Assembly: GCF_013369485.1 (NCBI RefSeq) | Contig: NZ_JABWEB010000016.1 | Coordinates: forward strand, 43,686-107,685 | Length of the DNA stretch: 64,000 nt | Source of the DNA: Massilia sp. BJB1822 | GTDB lineage: Bacteria > Pseudomonadota > Gammaproteobacteria > Burkholderiales > Burkholderiaceae_D | Reading direction: 5' to 3' | Part shown: positions 53,066 to 62,351 of the stretch, piece after piece | Layout of the letters: every line of letters starts with the position of its first letter | Position numbering within the stretch: position 1 is the first letter of the stretch | Made by a program: the position numbers and the translations under genes | The notes under the pieces: generated by a model | What the model saw: the letters and a program-made list of their open reading frames with translations, nothing else | Databases searched by the model: none | Told to the model about the DNA's origin: nothing

Positions 53066-54380
53066 TTTCGTTCTCCTTAAAGCCACGCCCCCGTGATAGC
53101 GCAAGCCTTGCCGCCAGCATCGCCTCGACGGATGCGGCAAAGCGCACAGGCATGCGGCAGCTCGGCGCCGCTTGTCGCTCCCGGTGAACTCGAACCCATG
53201 TACTTGACTGACTGCGCACGCCACTGCCGGACAAGCGCGATTGATCGGCCTTGCTTCCGCCGCCCAGACACGCCGGCCTTGCGCATCTACACGAAGGGGT
53301 CTACTGCTTCCACCCTCCCCCTTGAAGGAGCGGAAGTGGGGTAAGGATTTGCTGTGACGCGTGGTGTCTTAAAAATGCGGATGAAACTGGGCAGTGGATT
53401 TCGCCTTCTGCACCAATCCCCGCTTCTTGAGCGGGCAATGCCGTGCACCGCGCAGCATTGTCATTGGGTTGTGCCGGCCGATCTGGCATCACAGCACGAA
53501 AAGCCTCCTTCCTCACGGTTACCCCCAAGCCCTACCACCGGGCCGCTTCGCGATTACCGTACGTACCAGGTTGACCGGGGCTTCTGCGGCCACGTCACAA
53601 CAAGGCACCGCCAAGCGGTGGCCATACGGTAGAAGGATTGTGTCTCTCTCGGACCGGCTTGCGGTCCCGTCGCCCGCGATCGGGTCAGGGGCGAAGATGG
53701 ACGCCATCGGCGTCATTGGCGCGGGAGCGGCATGAGAGCGCGCTCACGCAATCAGGCGGTGAGGCCATTGAGTACAGCTCGGAAGAAAACAGCGGCGCCA
53801 GCGGCAAGTGCCTCCTTTGAGGCATGGGCTGCTGGAGCGATCTGGCCGCTTTTGGCGGCCGTAGCACGGTATCGTGCTTTCGGGTGGCAGGTAACGACTG
53901 CGACGGGCCTTGTCGCGCGCCAGCGCCGCATTGAGAACGCGATGTTCATGGAAGCGGGTCCAGACAGTGAGAGCAGGATAGGAAAGCGATGGGCCGATGT
54001 CAAGGTGGAGAGCGGGGGCGAAAAATGGTAATTTATCGGCAATTTAAAGTGTAAGCGCGCGTATGCGGAGGTGCCCCCTATGAATGGCGCCAAAGTAAGA
54101 TACCTCTGATTGTAAAAGGCCGACACCTGACCATCCGCCCCCGCCCCTTTTGGACGCCTCGGCCGACCGGTGATCCGGCCGCCAGCACAACCCGGCGACT
54201 TCTTTTCCTACGTATCACGACCTTCCACAACATCTTCCGTAGCACAACCGCCCTGGAGCAGCGCCGCAGTCGTACTGCATCAGGCCTTGCACCAAAAACG
54301 TCGCTGGAACGCCAGCCTTTCTCCTGGATACATCCGGCGAACCGGATTAACGTTGCAAGCATTTGAACCGGGAGGTAACG
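53066..54380. other. 1.3-kb gap without a supported gene
   Basis: Between the divergently placed integrase and PRTRC D genes. Short frames (e.g. 53732-54031, 53752-54126) have poor codon use and no binding sites. The right 130 bases lead into PRTRC D, which has its own GGGAGG site. This gap may hold the attachment site or the origin of the element; I see no iterons, tRNA or long direct repeats. Confidence 0.4.
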
Positions 54381-55454
54381 ATGGAAGCCATTGTGCGGGC
54401 CGTGGACGTCGGACGCGGCAACACCAAATTCATCGCCGGGGTGAAAAACGGCGAGCTGTCCTGCGAGATGTTTCCGTCGCAAGCCCATCCAACCGAGGCG
54501 GTCAGCGAATTCGAAGGCTGGGGCATAAAACGCCGCACCGTTGGCATTCCGGTCGGCGGCCTGGTCTACGAGGTCGGCCCCGATGTCCAGTTGGCGGCCG
54601 ACATCTTCAATGCCAACGTCCTGCAGCATGACCGCTATTGCGACGCGCCGGAGTACCTGGCCTTGCTGCTGGGCGCCCTGCACTATATGCAGCTTGACCG
54701 GATCGACCTGCTGGTGATCGGGCTACCGGTGGCGACCTATAAACTCAAGCGTCAGGTTGCCGCCCTGGAGCGGCGCCTGACTGGCGAGCATGATCTCGGC
54801 AAGGGGCGCAAGATCACGGTGCGGCGCGCCAAGGCCATCGCGCAGCCGGCCGGCGCGCTGATGTACTACGGCATGATGCAAAACCGCGTGGCGCAGCTGC
54901 GCAAAGAACGCAGCCTGATCGTCGATCCCGGCCGACGCACCTTCGACTGGCTGGTGACGCAGGGCATGCAGCAGATCGACAAGCGCAGCCACTCCGTGCC
55001 GCGCGGCATGCATGATGTGCTGCACACGATCGTCGAAGGCATCAGCCGCGCTACCGATTCACACTACCGCGAATACGAACTGATCGACGCTGCCTTGCGC
55101 ACCGGGAAAAAGCCGGTGGTGTTTCAGAAGGAATATGACCTGGCCCGCCATCTGCCGCTGGCCAGAAAGATTCCGGAGCAAGCGGTGGCGGAAATGATGC
55201 ACTATGTCGGCGACGCCGGCGACATCAAGAACATCATTCTCGTCGGCGGCGGCGCGTTCTTCTACAAGCCCGCGTTGAAGGCGGCCTTTCCGCATCACAC
55301 GATCCATGAAGTGAAGGAACCCATCTTTGCCAATGTCAAAGGGTTCCAGTGTGCGGGAACGGAACTGGCAAAGGCGCTTTCCACTGGAAGATCCTCCAGC
55401 GTACCAAGTATTCCCTCGCAAGACGCCGGCATAGGAAGCGGCGGACATGGATAA
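54381..55454 (+). CDS. PRTRC system protein D (ParM-like actin-fold ATPase)
   Basis: 357 residues, ATG preceded by GGGAGG. Actin-fold motifs: phosphate 1 VDVGRGNTKF (Asp 8), phosphate 2 IVDPGRRTFDWLV, adenosine loop IILVGGGAFFY. Matches PRTRC protein D, a plasmid-segregation ParM/StbA type. It would form filaments that push replicons apart through an adaptor bound to DNA. The next gene, overlapping by eight bases, is the likely adaptor. Separated from the other PRTRC genes by about 24 kb, which is unusual. Confidence 0.85.
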   Translation: MEAIVRAVDVGRGNTKFIAGVKNGELSCEMFPSQAHPTEAVSEFEGWGIKRRTVGIPVGGLVYEVGPDVQLAADIFNANVLQHDRYCDAPEYLALLLGALHYMQLDRIDLLVIGLPVATYKLKRQVAALERRLTGEHDLGKGRKITVRRAKAIAQPAGALMYYGMMQNRVAQLRKERSLIVDPGRRTFDWLVTQGMQQIDKRSHSVPRGMHDVLHTIVEGISRATDSHYREYELIDAALRTGKKPVVFQKEYDLARHLPLARKIPEQAVAEMMHYVGDAGDIKNIILVGGGAFFYKPALKAAFPHHTIHEVKEPIFANVKGFQCAGTELAKALSTGRSSSVPSIPSQDAGIGSGGHG

Positions 55455-55692
55455 ACCCTTGCGCATCAACTTCGAATTGGAGCGAGCCGATAATCCGCCG
55501 CTCTACGACGAGCTGGCTAAATTCCCCAAAGGGGGACGTCGGGTTAACCGTCTGCGAACACTCGCACATGCCGGCTTGCTGACACAAACCCCACCGGCCA
55601 TCGTGACCAAGCCGCCTGCGCGCATACCGCAGGAGACATCGTCGCTGACGACCGCGTCCCTGGAATTATTTGGACCGCCCGCCGACGGTTGA
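55447..55692 (+). CDS. ParR/StbB-like small adaptor candidate
   Basis: 81 residues. LRINFELERADNPPLYDELA, followed by GGRRVNRLRTLAHAGLL, gives the strand and helix pattern of ribbon-helix-helix partition proteins found after ParM-like genes. The remainder is Pro/Thr-rich. Overlap with PRTRC D stop supports co-expression. Expected to bind centromere repeats and the D filament; I cannot find the repeat array. Confidence 0.55.
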   Translation: MDKPLRINFELERADNPPLYDELAKFPKGGRRVNRLRTLAHAGLLTQTPPAIVTKPPARIPQETSSLTTASLELFGPPADG

Positions 55693-55779
55693 GCATTACA
55701 TCCCACTATGCACCAAACCAAAGCGCGCGGATGGCCAATGATGCCCACACTGACCTGTGCCCCCCCTTGCCAAGGCGAC

Positions 55780-56250
55780 CTACTTCTTCCTCGGATCATC
55801 CGCGGGATTCACGTATGTAATGCCCCATGGCCCAATCCCATGGATCTGGACGATTGCTTCTTCCGACGTCCACACATAGTGATTGGTCTTGGGCTGCATG
55901 ATGGCAACGCTGCCGGCGGTAAGCGGCGTCGTGCGCGATTTATCCAACACATCCCCCATTCCCATATTGATCGTCCCGGAGATCACGGTGACATGCTCAA
56001 TTGTCGGATGCCAATGGGCCGGTACCTGGTAATTGGCGGGCAGTTTCAATCGGAAGGTAAATGGCTCAATGGCATTCAGTTTCCCTTCAATCGCCGCCAG
56101 CTTAATACCGGCTGGCAACGAAGGCACATCGATCCATTTCAGCTCCGCCGGGGTGACCATGATATGGGTTTTAACCTGCGCCCCCACAGAAGGGGCGAAC
56201 GAGACGAGAACAACAAGGCTTGCAACGACAGCTGCACTTGTCCGATTCAC
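55780..56250 (-). CDS. Secreted cupin-domain protein
   Basis: 156 residues with signal peptide about 1-24 (VLVSFAPSVGAQ). Single cupin: PAHWHPTIEHVTVISGTINM for the metal-binding motif 1 (HxH and Glu-like spacing) and MQPKTNHYVWTS for motif 2. Periplasmic, function unknown; related proteins often accompany oxidative or antibiotic metabolism but nothing here ties it to one. Start of the non-accessory block on the right side. Lone leftward gene. Confidence 0.8.
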   Translation of the reverse strand: MNRTSAAVVASLVVLVSFAPSVGAQVKTHIMVTPAELKWIDVPSLPAGIKLAAIEGKLNAIEPFTFRLKLPANYQVPAHWHPTIEHVTVISGTINMGMGDVLDKSRTTPLTAGSVAIMQPKTNHYVWTSEEAIVQIHGIGPWGITYVNPADDPRKK

Positions 56251-56423
56251 GATGACCTCCCTTTCGCCGATCCGCGCCGCAGTATGCGGGCGTGGCTCAA
56301 GGTATTCTATGCCGCACTCTATACATATCTAATTGAAAGTAGTGATCGCCGGTGACTTGATCATGCGGCCGTCCGTAATATCCACGGCGAAACAGGGGCA
56401 TAGCGATACTGCCCGCCAAGCAG

Positions 56424-57893
56424 CTATACGGCCTGCGGATGAACCAGGCGCCGCAGATCCATCGACAGTCCGGCAAGCTGGGACGCTGTTTGCAGTGTCT
56501 GAGTCGAACTCGTCTCCGTTTCCTGTGTGGCCTGCGCAACATCAGACACAGCAACCCGCACTTGGTCGGCCGCCGTCGCCTGTTGCTTGGTCGACAATTC
56601 AATCTCGCGCGCGGCCTCGGTGGTCGTACTGACCAGGCCGGCAATCTGCTTGAACGCCTGGGCCACCTCAGCGAACTGGCGCGCCCCTAGGTCCACCGCC
56701 TTGGCGCCGCTTTCGGTGGCCATCACAGTGGTATTGACAGCCCCCCTCACCTCATCGATCTGAATGCGGATACCCTTGGTCGACGCTGCCACCCGATCGG
56801 CCAGCTTGCGGATCTCTTCGGCCACGACAGCAAAGCGGCGCCCCGCCTCGCCAGCGCCACTGGCCTCGATGGTGGCATTGATGGCCAGGATATTGGTCTG
56901 CTCCGCCAGCTCCGACACGATATCGAGCACGGCGCCAATCTCTTGCGACTTGCGGCCCAGGTCGAGCATATGCGTGACCACCTGATCCGTCTGGCGCCGA
57001 ATGCCCGCGATCGATTCTTGCCCCTTGTCGACCGTCCCCTCACCGTCGCGCGCCGCCAGCGCCGTCTGTTCCGCAATCTGCGCCACCCGCTGCGCACTCT
57101 CGGCAATCTGGCGCGAGGTCACACCCAGTTCACTGATCGTGGTGCTAATTTCACTCATGGCGCTGGCCTGCTGTCTAGCGCCGGAAGCCTGCTGGGTGGC
57201 AGCGGCCTGCAGTTCGGCTGAAGAGCTTTGAACATGGCCGACCGCCATGCCCAGTTTGTCCGTCAGCGAACGCGTGATCATGATGCCGGCTCCTACGACA
57301 AACAGCAGACACAGGATGGTACCACCGAGGATCGTTGTCTTGACGCTGCTGGTGGTCGCTTCCGCCTCCGCCTCCCGCCTGCTCAGCAAATCCCTTTCCT
57401 CCCGCTTGATCTGCTCACACACCACGCGCAGCGCATCCATGATCTTCTTGCCTTCCCCACCGAGCACGATCTTCATGGCTTCGTCTGCACGGCCAGCACG
57501 CCGCAATTCGATGGTGCGCTTGAGTTCATTAAATTTCGCCGTTGTCAATGCTTCTGCCTGGCTGAGCCGGGGCTGTTGGTTGGGATTGTCCGCGGTTAGC
57601 ACACGCAGTTCCGCCAGCACCGGGGTGACGCCCGCACTGGCCAATTCAAATGGCTCCAGATAGGCTGGGTCCCCCGTGAGCAGATAACCGCGCTGGCCCG
57701 TCTCCGCGTCTTTCACCTGGCTGAGCAGACTGGTGGCCTGTTCCAATACCTTGTGCGTGTGCGTCACCGATCCGGCCGTGGCGACGAGAACATAGATGCT
57801 CCAATAGGCGGCAATTCCAATGACGATCAAAAAAGTGGTCGAAACCGCGAAGCCGAAGGCCAGCTTCCTGCCAAAGGTCCAGTTCGTATTCAT
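56424..57893 (-). CDS. Methyl-accepting chemotaxis protein with CHASE3 sensor
   Basis: 489 residues from the ATG with GAGGGAG upstream; the longer frame to 58070 is rejected. TM1 about 14-36, CHASE3-type helical sensor (VLEQATSLLSQVKDAETGQR, then GYLLTGDPAYLEPFE), TM2 about 195-215, then the signalling domain with the hairpin tip EQTNILAINATIEASGAGEA (canonical tip sequence but GAGEAG in place of RAGEQG). No HAMP of canonical form. Last gene of the chemosensory operon, 82 bases after the receiver. Signals to the upstream CheA. Confidence 0.85.
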   Translation of the reverse strand: MNTNWTFGRKLAFGFAVSTTFLIVIGIAAYWSIYVLVATAGSVTHTHKVLEQATSLLSQVKDAETGQRGYLLTGDPAYLEPFELASAGVTPVLAELRVLTADNPNQQPRLSQAEALTTAKFNELKRTIELRRAGRADEAMKIVLGGEGKKIMDALRVVCEQIKREERDLLSRREAEAEATTSSVKTTILGGTILCLLFVVGAGIMITRSLTDKLGMAVGHVQSSSAELQAAATQQASGARQQASAMSEISTTISELGVTSRQIAESAQRVAQIAEQTALAARDGEGTVDKGQESIAGIRRQTDQVVTHMLDLGRKSQEIGAVLDIVSELAEQTNILAINATIEASGAGEAGRRFAVVAEEIRKLADRVAASTKGIRIQIDEVRGAVNTTVMATESGAKAVDLGARQFAEVAQAFKQIAGLVSTTTEAAREIELSTKQQATAADQVRVAVSDVAQATQETETSSTQTLQTASQLAGLSMDLRRLVHPQAV

Positions 57894-57975
57894 GGTTAAA
57901 CACTCCCTCATCAAACGAAACGGTTCGTCGCACCGTCTCCGGATAGTTGGTGACCAGGCTCTGCTCAAGGGACAG

Positions 57976-58362
57976 TTACTGCTGTCTTTGGTGATCGTGG
58001 CTTTCGGTAAGGCGTTCCACCTCTGCCAGGAACTGCACAAAGTCAAACGGTTTTTCGATATAGCCGTCAAACCCCGATGCCAGCAGCCTTTCCCGATCCC
58101 CCTTCATGGCGTGGGCAGTCAGTGCCACCACCGGAATAGCGCTGGTGCGTGCGTCGCTTTTGAGGATACCCAAGGCCGTGATGCCATCCATTTCCGGCAG
58201 CTGTATATCCATCAGGATCAGATCAAGGGCTTCTTTCCGGGCAATCTCAATACCAGGCTGAGCACGCTCAGCACAAAACAGGGTATGTCCTTTACTTTCG
58301 AGCAGCATGCTAGCCAGCACCATGTTGCCGGGCGTGTCTTCGACAATCAGTATTCTTGCCAT
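57976..58362 (-). CDS. Single-domain response regulator (DivK/CheY-like)
   Basis: 128 residues, one receiver domain only: ARILIVEDTPGNMVLASMLL with the acidic pocket, phospho-acceptor Asp in LDLILMDIQLPEMDG, and Lys in IEKPFDFVQF. Lies 21 bases after the multi-receiver kinase. Relays phosphate within the chemosensory operon; output unknown. DivK-type by the TPGN and IQLPEMDG words. Confidence 0.85.
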   Translation of the reverse strand: MARILIVEDTPGNMVLASMLLESKGHTLFCAERAQPGIEIARKEALDLILMDIQLPEMDGITALGILKSDARTSAIPVVALTAHAMKGDRERLLASGFDGYIEKPFDFVQFLAEVERLTESHDHQRQQ

Positions 58363-58383
58363 CACAGTCCCCCTCTGACCTGG

Positions 58384-61305
58384 TCAGCAACGTGCCCTGG
58401 TGTCCACCTGCTCCTGCTGCAACGCACGGCCGACCTCCAACAGGAATTGCTGCCGGGTAAAGCTACCTTTTTCCATAATTTTCAACACCTGCCCATTCAT
58501 GCGCCGCCTGTCGGGCTCATTGATCGAGTGGTCGCTCAACACCAACACTGGCAGGTCCGCCGTCGCGCCATGCGCGCGCAATCGATCAATCACTTCAAAG
58601 CCGCTGATGTCGGGCAGTACCAAGCCAATGATCAGCAGGTCAACTGGACCGTCCTGCAGCGCGGCCAGCGCCTGCGCACCGTGATGGCAGCAGCGCACTT
58701 TATAATTCAGTGCAGCCAGGTCCGTACTGAGGCGGTTGGCGGTCTCCTCGTCGTCGATGATCAAGACAGAGGGAGCCAACGCCCGGTCTGCTCCCAAGCC
58801 AAGCGCATAGACCGCGTCGTGCAATCGCTGATGCGGCACAGGTTTTTGCAGTACCTGGACCGCGCCCCATACGCACCCCTTCATTTCCTCGGCCACGATC
58901 GACACAATGACGACCGGCACGCTGGCCAGCTGCGGATGGCTCTTGATCTCCTCCAGCACCGCCCAGCCGCTGGCGTCGGGCAGCAGCAGATCCAGGGTAA
59001 TCAGGTCTGGGCGCTGCTGGCGCGCCCACGACAGGGCCGACGCGGCATCGCGCGCGCAGCGCACTGTAAAGCCGATGCTCTCCAGGTGAACCCGTAGTAG
59101 TTGCGCGGCATGTTCATCGTCTTCGATCACCAAGACGCTGCGCCCGGCCTTCGAAGACATATTTCCATCCGCGTCACGATGCACCGGCAGCCAGAAAGAA
59201 AATTGCGTTCCCTCCCCCGGCAGGCTGGCCACACCAACGGTGCCGCCATGCAGTTCCGCCAGCCGGCTCACCAGCGCCAGTCCCAGGCCGCTGCCCTCGT
59301 GTTCGCGGGAGATCGAGGCATCGAGCTGGCGAAATGTCTGAAAGAGCACGGCCAGGTCAGGTTCGGCAATGCCGATACCGCAATCACGCACCCGCACTTC
59401 CAGAAACTCTTCAGCGACGCCAGGCGGCAGCGGCAGCACCCGGCTGGGCCAGCTGCTATTGGCCGTATGGCCCAGCGTCGCGCGCCTGGCATGGTGCAGC
59501 GACAACGTCACCTGCCCCTGATCCCGGCTGAACTTGACGGCATTCGAGAGCAGGTTATAGAGCATCTGGCGGAATTTCCGCAGGTCGAGCTGCACCCGAT
59601 CCAGCTCGGGAATAGGCACAAATTCCAGGGAGATCCCGCGCCGCGCCGCACTCTCTTGCACGATGGACAGGCTGGTGCTCCCTTCGACGTTTACGTCGAC
59701 CGGCTCCAGCTGCAGCTGCATCTGCCCCGCTTCCACTTTGGACAGGTCCAGGATGTCATTGATCAAACCCAGCAAGTGGCGTCCGCTCGCCTGGACGTGG
59801 CCGACACAGGTCAGCTGCTTCGGATTGAGTTCGCCGGCGATGCCGCCAGCGAGCACATCCGAGAAGCCGATGATGGAGTTCAACGGCGTTCGCAGCTCAT
59901 GCGACATGTTCGACAGGAATTCGGACTTGAGCCGGCTGGCCTGCTCCAGCTGGTGGTTTTTTTCATCCACCTCGCACTGGCGCTCTTCCAGCGCGCGCAC
60001 CGCCAGCTCCAGATCGCGGTTTTTTTGTTCGAGCATCGTCAGCAATTCAGCCCGGCTTTCCGCCAGAGCACGCGCTGAGCGCATTTCGGCCGCTTCCAGC
60101 TCCTTGTTCATCAGCTCCCGGCGGATGCGCCGACTTTCGTCCTCGAACTGCTTGCGCCGCAGCTGGGCCCGCAAGCGGGCCTTCAGTACATCGAACTCGC
60201 TCGACTTCAGGACATAGTCGTCGGCGCCGGTGGACAGGCCCTCAATCATTGCCTCCCGATCCTCCGTCGCCGTGAGCATGATCAAAGGGACGTCGCGGGT
60301 GGCCGCTTCGTCTTTCATCCGGCGGCAGGTCTCCGTTCCGGACAGGCCGGGCATCAGACGGTCAAGCAGCACACAGTCCACCTGCTGCACCGCCATGAGC
60401 GCCAGCGCCTGCTCTCCCGATTCGGCCAAGATGACGTCATACCCCTCGCCGCCCAATACTTCGGCCAGCTGGTGCAAATAGGTGCGGCTATCGTCCACCG
60501 CCAAAATCCGCTGCCCTCCCTGCATCAGCGCCGCTCCTGGCCTGGCGCCATCGACATTGCGCAGGGCTGCGGCCAAGCGCGCCAGCAGCATGGCGGCATC
60601 GCCATCCTTGCGCACGAACGCGTCGGCGCCGGAGTCCAGCGCATGCAGCTCGGCCCCTTCGTCATCGGTACCGGTGAGCAGGATACAGGGAATGGTGCGC
60701 AAGACGGGATCCAAACGCAGCTTGCGAATCACCTCGGCGCCATCCATCCCCGGCAGCACGCCGTCGACCACCACGGCCGCCGGCCGCCGCAGTGCCATCG
60801 TGCGCAGCCCCTCCTCACCGGAGGCGGCCAGCGTCACCTGGTAACCCTGGCCGCGTAACAACTCGGCCAATTGCTCGCGGTAGGTCAGGCTGTCATCGAT
60901 CACCAATATCATCGGACGGGCATCGACCGCCTCGCCTGTCACAGATAGCAGCTGCATGGCACGCGCCACCAGGCGGTCACGGTCGTAAGGCTTGCCAACG
61001 TAGTCATTGGAGCCGGTCAGCATGCCGCGGATGCGATCGCTCACCTGGGCCTCGCTCGACAAGATCAGCACGGGCAAACTGGCGCCCGCATCGCTAGCGC
61101 GTACCGTCCGCAACCAGTCCACCCCATCGCCATCGGGCAGCATCACATCGAGTATCATCAGGCCAACCGCCTGATGCGCCAATACCGCGCTCGCCTCAGC
61201 CAGGGTGGCGCAGGCGAGCGTGGCGATCTGGCAGGCCGAAAATGCCTCTTCCAGGTCAGCGCGCACAGTCAGGCTGTCGTCAACGATGAGGACCGCGGCC
61301 GTCAT
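58384..61305 (-). CDS. Hybrid histidine kinase with five receiver domains
   Basis: 973 residues, no TM segment. Receivers 1-3 at about 3-120 (Asp 53), 131-250 (Asp 181) and 265-385 (Asp 315), a coiled coil (390-460), HisKA with His 469 (NMSHELRTPLNSIIGFS), HATPase (570-708, GSGLGLALVS), receivers 4 (Asp 772, ITLDLLLPDASG) and 5. In receiver 5 the expected Asp is replaced by Gly (LLIIGLVLPDISG, position 894), so it is a pseudo-receiver. Start overlaps the CheB gene stop by four bases. It integrates several phosphate inputs and probably feeds the single receiver downstream. Confidence 0.9.
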   Translation of the reverse strand: MTAAVLIVDDSLTVRADLEEAFSACQIATLACATLAEASAVLAHQAVGLMILDVMLPDGDGVDWLRTVRASDAGASLPVLILSSEAQVSDRIRGMLTGSNDYVGKPYDRDRLVARAMQLLSVTGEAVDARPMILVIDDSLTYREQLAELLRGQGYQVTLAASGEEGLRTMALRRPAAVVVDGVLPGMDGAEVIRKLRLDPVLRTIPCILLTGTDDEGAELHALDSGADAFVRKDGDAAMLLARLAAALRNVDGARPGAALMQGGQRILAVDDSRTYLHQLAEVLGGEGYDVILAESGEQALALMAVQQVDCVLLDRLMPGLSGTETCRRMKDEAATRDVPLIMLTATEDREAMIEGLSTGADDYVLKSSEFDVLKARLRAQLRRKQFEDESRRIRRELMNKELEAAEMRSARALAESRAELLTMLEQKNRDLELAVRALEERQCEVDEKNHQLEQASRLKSEFLSNMSHELRTPLNSIIGFSDVLAGGIAGELNPKQLTCVGHVQASGRHLLGLINDILDLSKVEAGQMQLQLEPVDVNVEGSTSLSIVQESAARRGISLEFVPIPELDRVQLDLRKFRQMLYNLLSNAVKFSRDQGQVTLSLHHARRATLGHTANSSWPSRVLPLPPGVAEEFLEVRVRDCGIGIAEPDLAVLFQTFRQLDASISREHEGSGLGLALVSRLAELHGGTVGVASLPGEGTQFSFWLPVHRDADGNMSSKAGRSVLVIEDDEHAAQLLRVHLESIGFTVRCARDAASALSWARQQRPDLITLDLLLPDASGWAVLEEIKSHPQLASVPVVIVSIVAEEMKGCVWGAVQVLQKPVPHQRLHDAVYALGLGADRALAPSVLIIDDEETANRLSTDLAALNYKVRCCHHGAQALAALQDGPVDLLIIGLVLPDISGFEVIDRLRAHGATADLPVLVLSDHSINEPDRRRMNGQVLKIMEKGSFTRQQFLLEVGRALQQEQVDTRARC

Positions 61306-62351
61306 GACATTCCCCGCTTCCCAGGGTATGCCAGTGCAGCGAGCGCCGGCCCGATTTCATCGAGCGGCAAAATACGCTGCGCCGCGCCCAACTGCGCCGC
61401 CTCACGCGGCATGCCGTATACCACGCAACTGGCCTCGTCCTGGGCAATGGTCAGCGCACCGGCTGTGCGCAGGGCCAGCATGCCGCGGGCACCATCCTGG
61501 CCCATGCCGGTCAGGAGCACGGCGGCCGCAGCCGATCCGCATTCCTGGGCCAGCGATTCGAACAGCACATCAACCGAGGGGCGACAGAACTGGCGTGCCG
61601 GCCCCTGTTCGCAAACCAGCTGCCGCCCGCGCAACTGCAAATGTTGGTCGGGCGGTGCCAGCAACACACCGCGTGATGGTAATTCCTCGCCGTGCCGCGC
61701 CAGCCGCACGCCCAGTGCACAATGATCGTTGAGCCACTCGGCAAAGGCGCTGCCGAAAGGTTCGGCAATGTGGATCACAATCAATAGCGGCAGTGGAAAA
61801 TCGGCAGGCAGCGCTCCAAGGATCTCGACCAAGGCTCTGGGTCCGCCGGTTGACGCCCCGAGCGCCACCAGCCGCAGCGGCCTTGCCGGCGTCAGCACGG
61901 CGGGCGGGTTGGCATGGGGAAGCAGTGGCGTACTGCGCCCACGCAGGTGGGTGACCACCTTGACACGGGCCACCAGCTTGAGCATGGCCAGGTAGTTCGC
62001 TTCCCAGCCCTGTTGCCCGGGCAGCGGCTTCTCCATGACATCCAATGCCCCCGCGGCTAGGGCATCGTATGTGTGAAAGAGTTCGCCGCGATTGACGGAC
62101 GACGAGACCACCAGTATCGGGGTTGGGCAGTACGCCATGATGTATTCCGTGGCCGCCAGCCCGCTCATGACGGGCATCATCATATCGAGCGAGATGACAT
62201 CCGGCCGCAGCGCCTGACACAGCTCGATGGCCTGTTTGCCGTCCTCGGCCTGCCCTACCAGTTCGATGGCCGGGTCACTGGCGAGCAGCTCGCACAGATG
62301 CATGCGCACAGTCAGCGAGTCTTCCACCACCAGGACGCGCAATGGCCTCAT
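61302..62351 (-). CDS. cheB: CheB protein-glutamate methylesterase
   Basis: 349 residues. Receiver (1-120, Asp 56 in DVISLDMMMPVMSG) and C-terminal methylesterase with the Ser-His-Asp triad: Ser 167 (LGASTGGPRAL), His 194 (VIHIAEPFG), Asp 286 (TGMGQDGARGM). Demethylates or deamidates receptor glutamates, giving adaptation; active when phosphorylated by CheA. Overlaps the CheA gene stop by four bases. Confidence 0.9.
   Translation of the reverse strand: MRPLRVLVVEDSLTVRMHLCELLASDPAIELVGQAEDGKQAIELCQALRPDVISLDMMMPVMSGLAATEYIMAYCPTPILVVSSSVNRGELFHTYDALAAGALDVMEKPLPGQQGWEANYLAMLKLVARVKVVTHLRGRSTPLLPHANPPAVLTPARPLRLVALGASTGGPRALVEILGALPADFPLPLLIVIHIAEPFGSAFAEWLNDHCALGVRLARHGEELPSRGVLLAPPDQHLQLRGRQLVCEQGPARQFCRPSVDVLFESLAQECGSAAAAVLLTGMGQDGARGMLALRTAGALTIAQDEASCVVYGMPREAAQLGAAQRILPLDEIGPALAALAYPGKRGMS

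Noticed and set aside
53066..54380. tRNA or attachment site beside the integrase
   Set aside because: No cloverleaf, no direct repeat and no CCA-ended tRNA pattern could be seen; left as an unexplained gap.
57894..58070. 59-codon N-terminal extension of the MCP
   Set aside because: Would run into the receiver gene; the ATG at 57893 has a binding site and starts the first membrane helix.
57820..59097. 425-codon rightward frame across MCP, receiver and hybrid kinase
   Set aside because: Spans three genes with intact motifs on the opposite strand and has no binding site.
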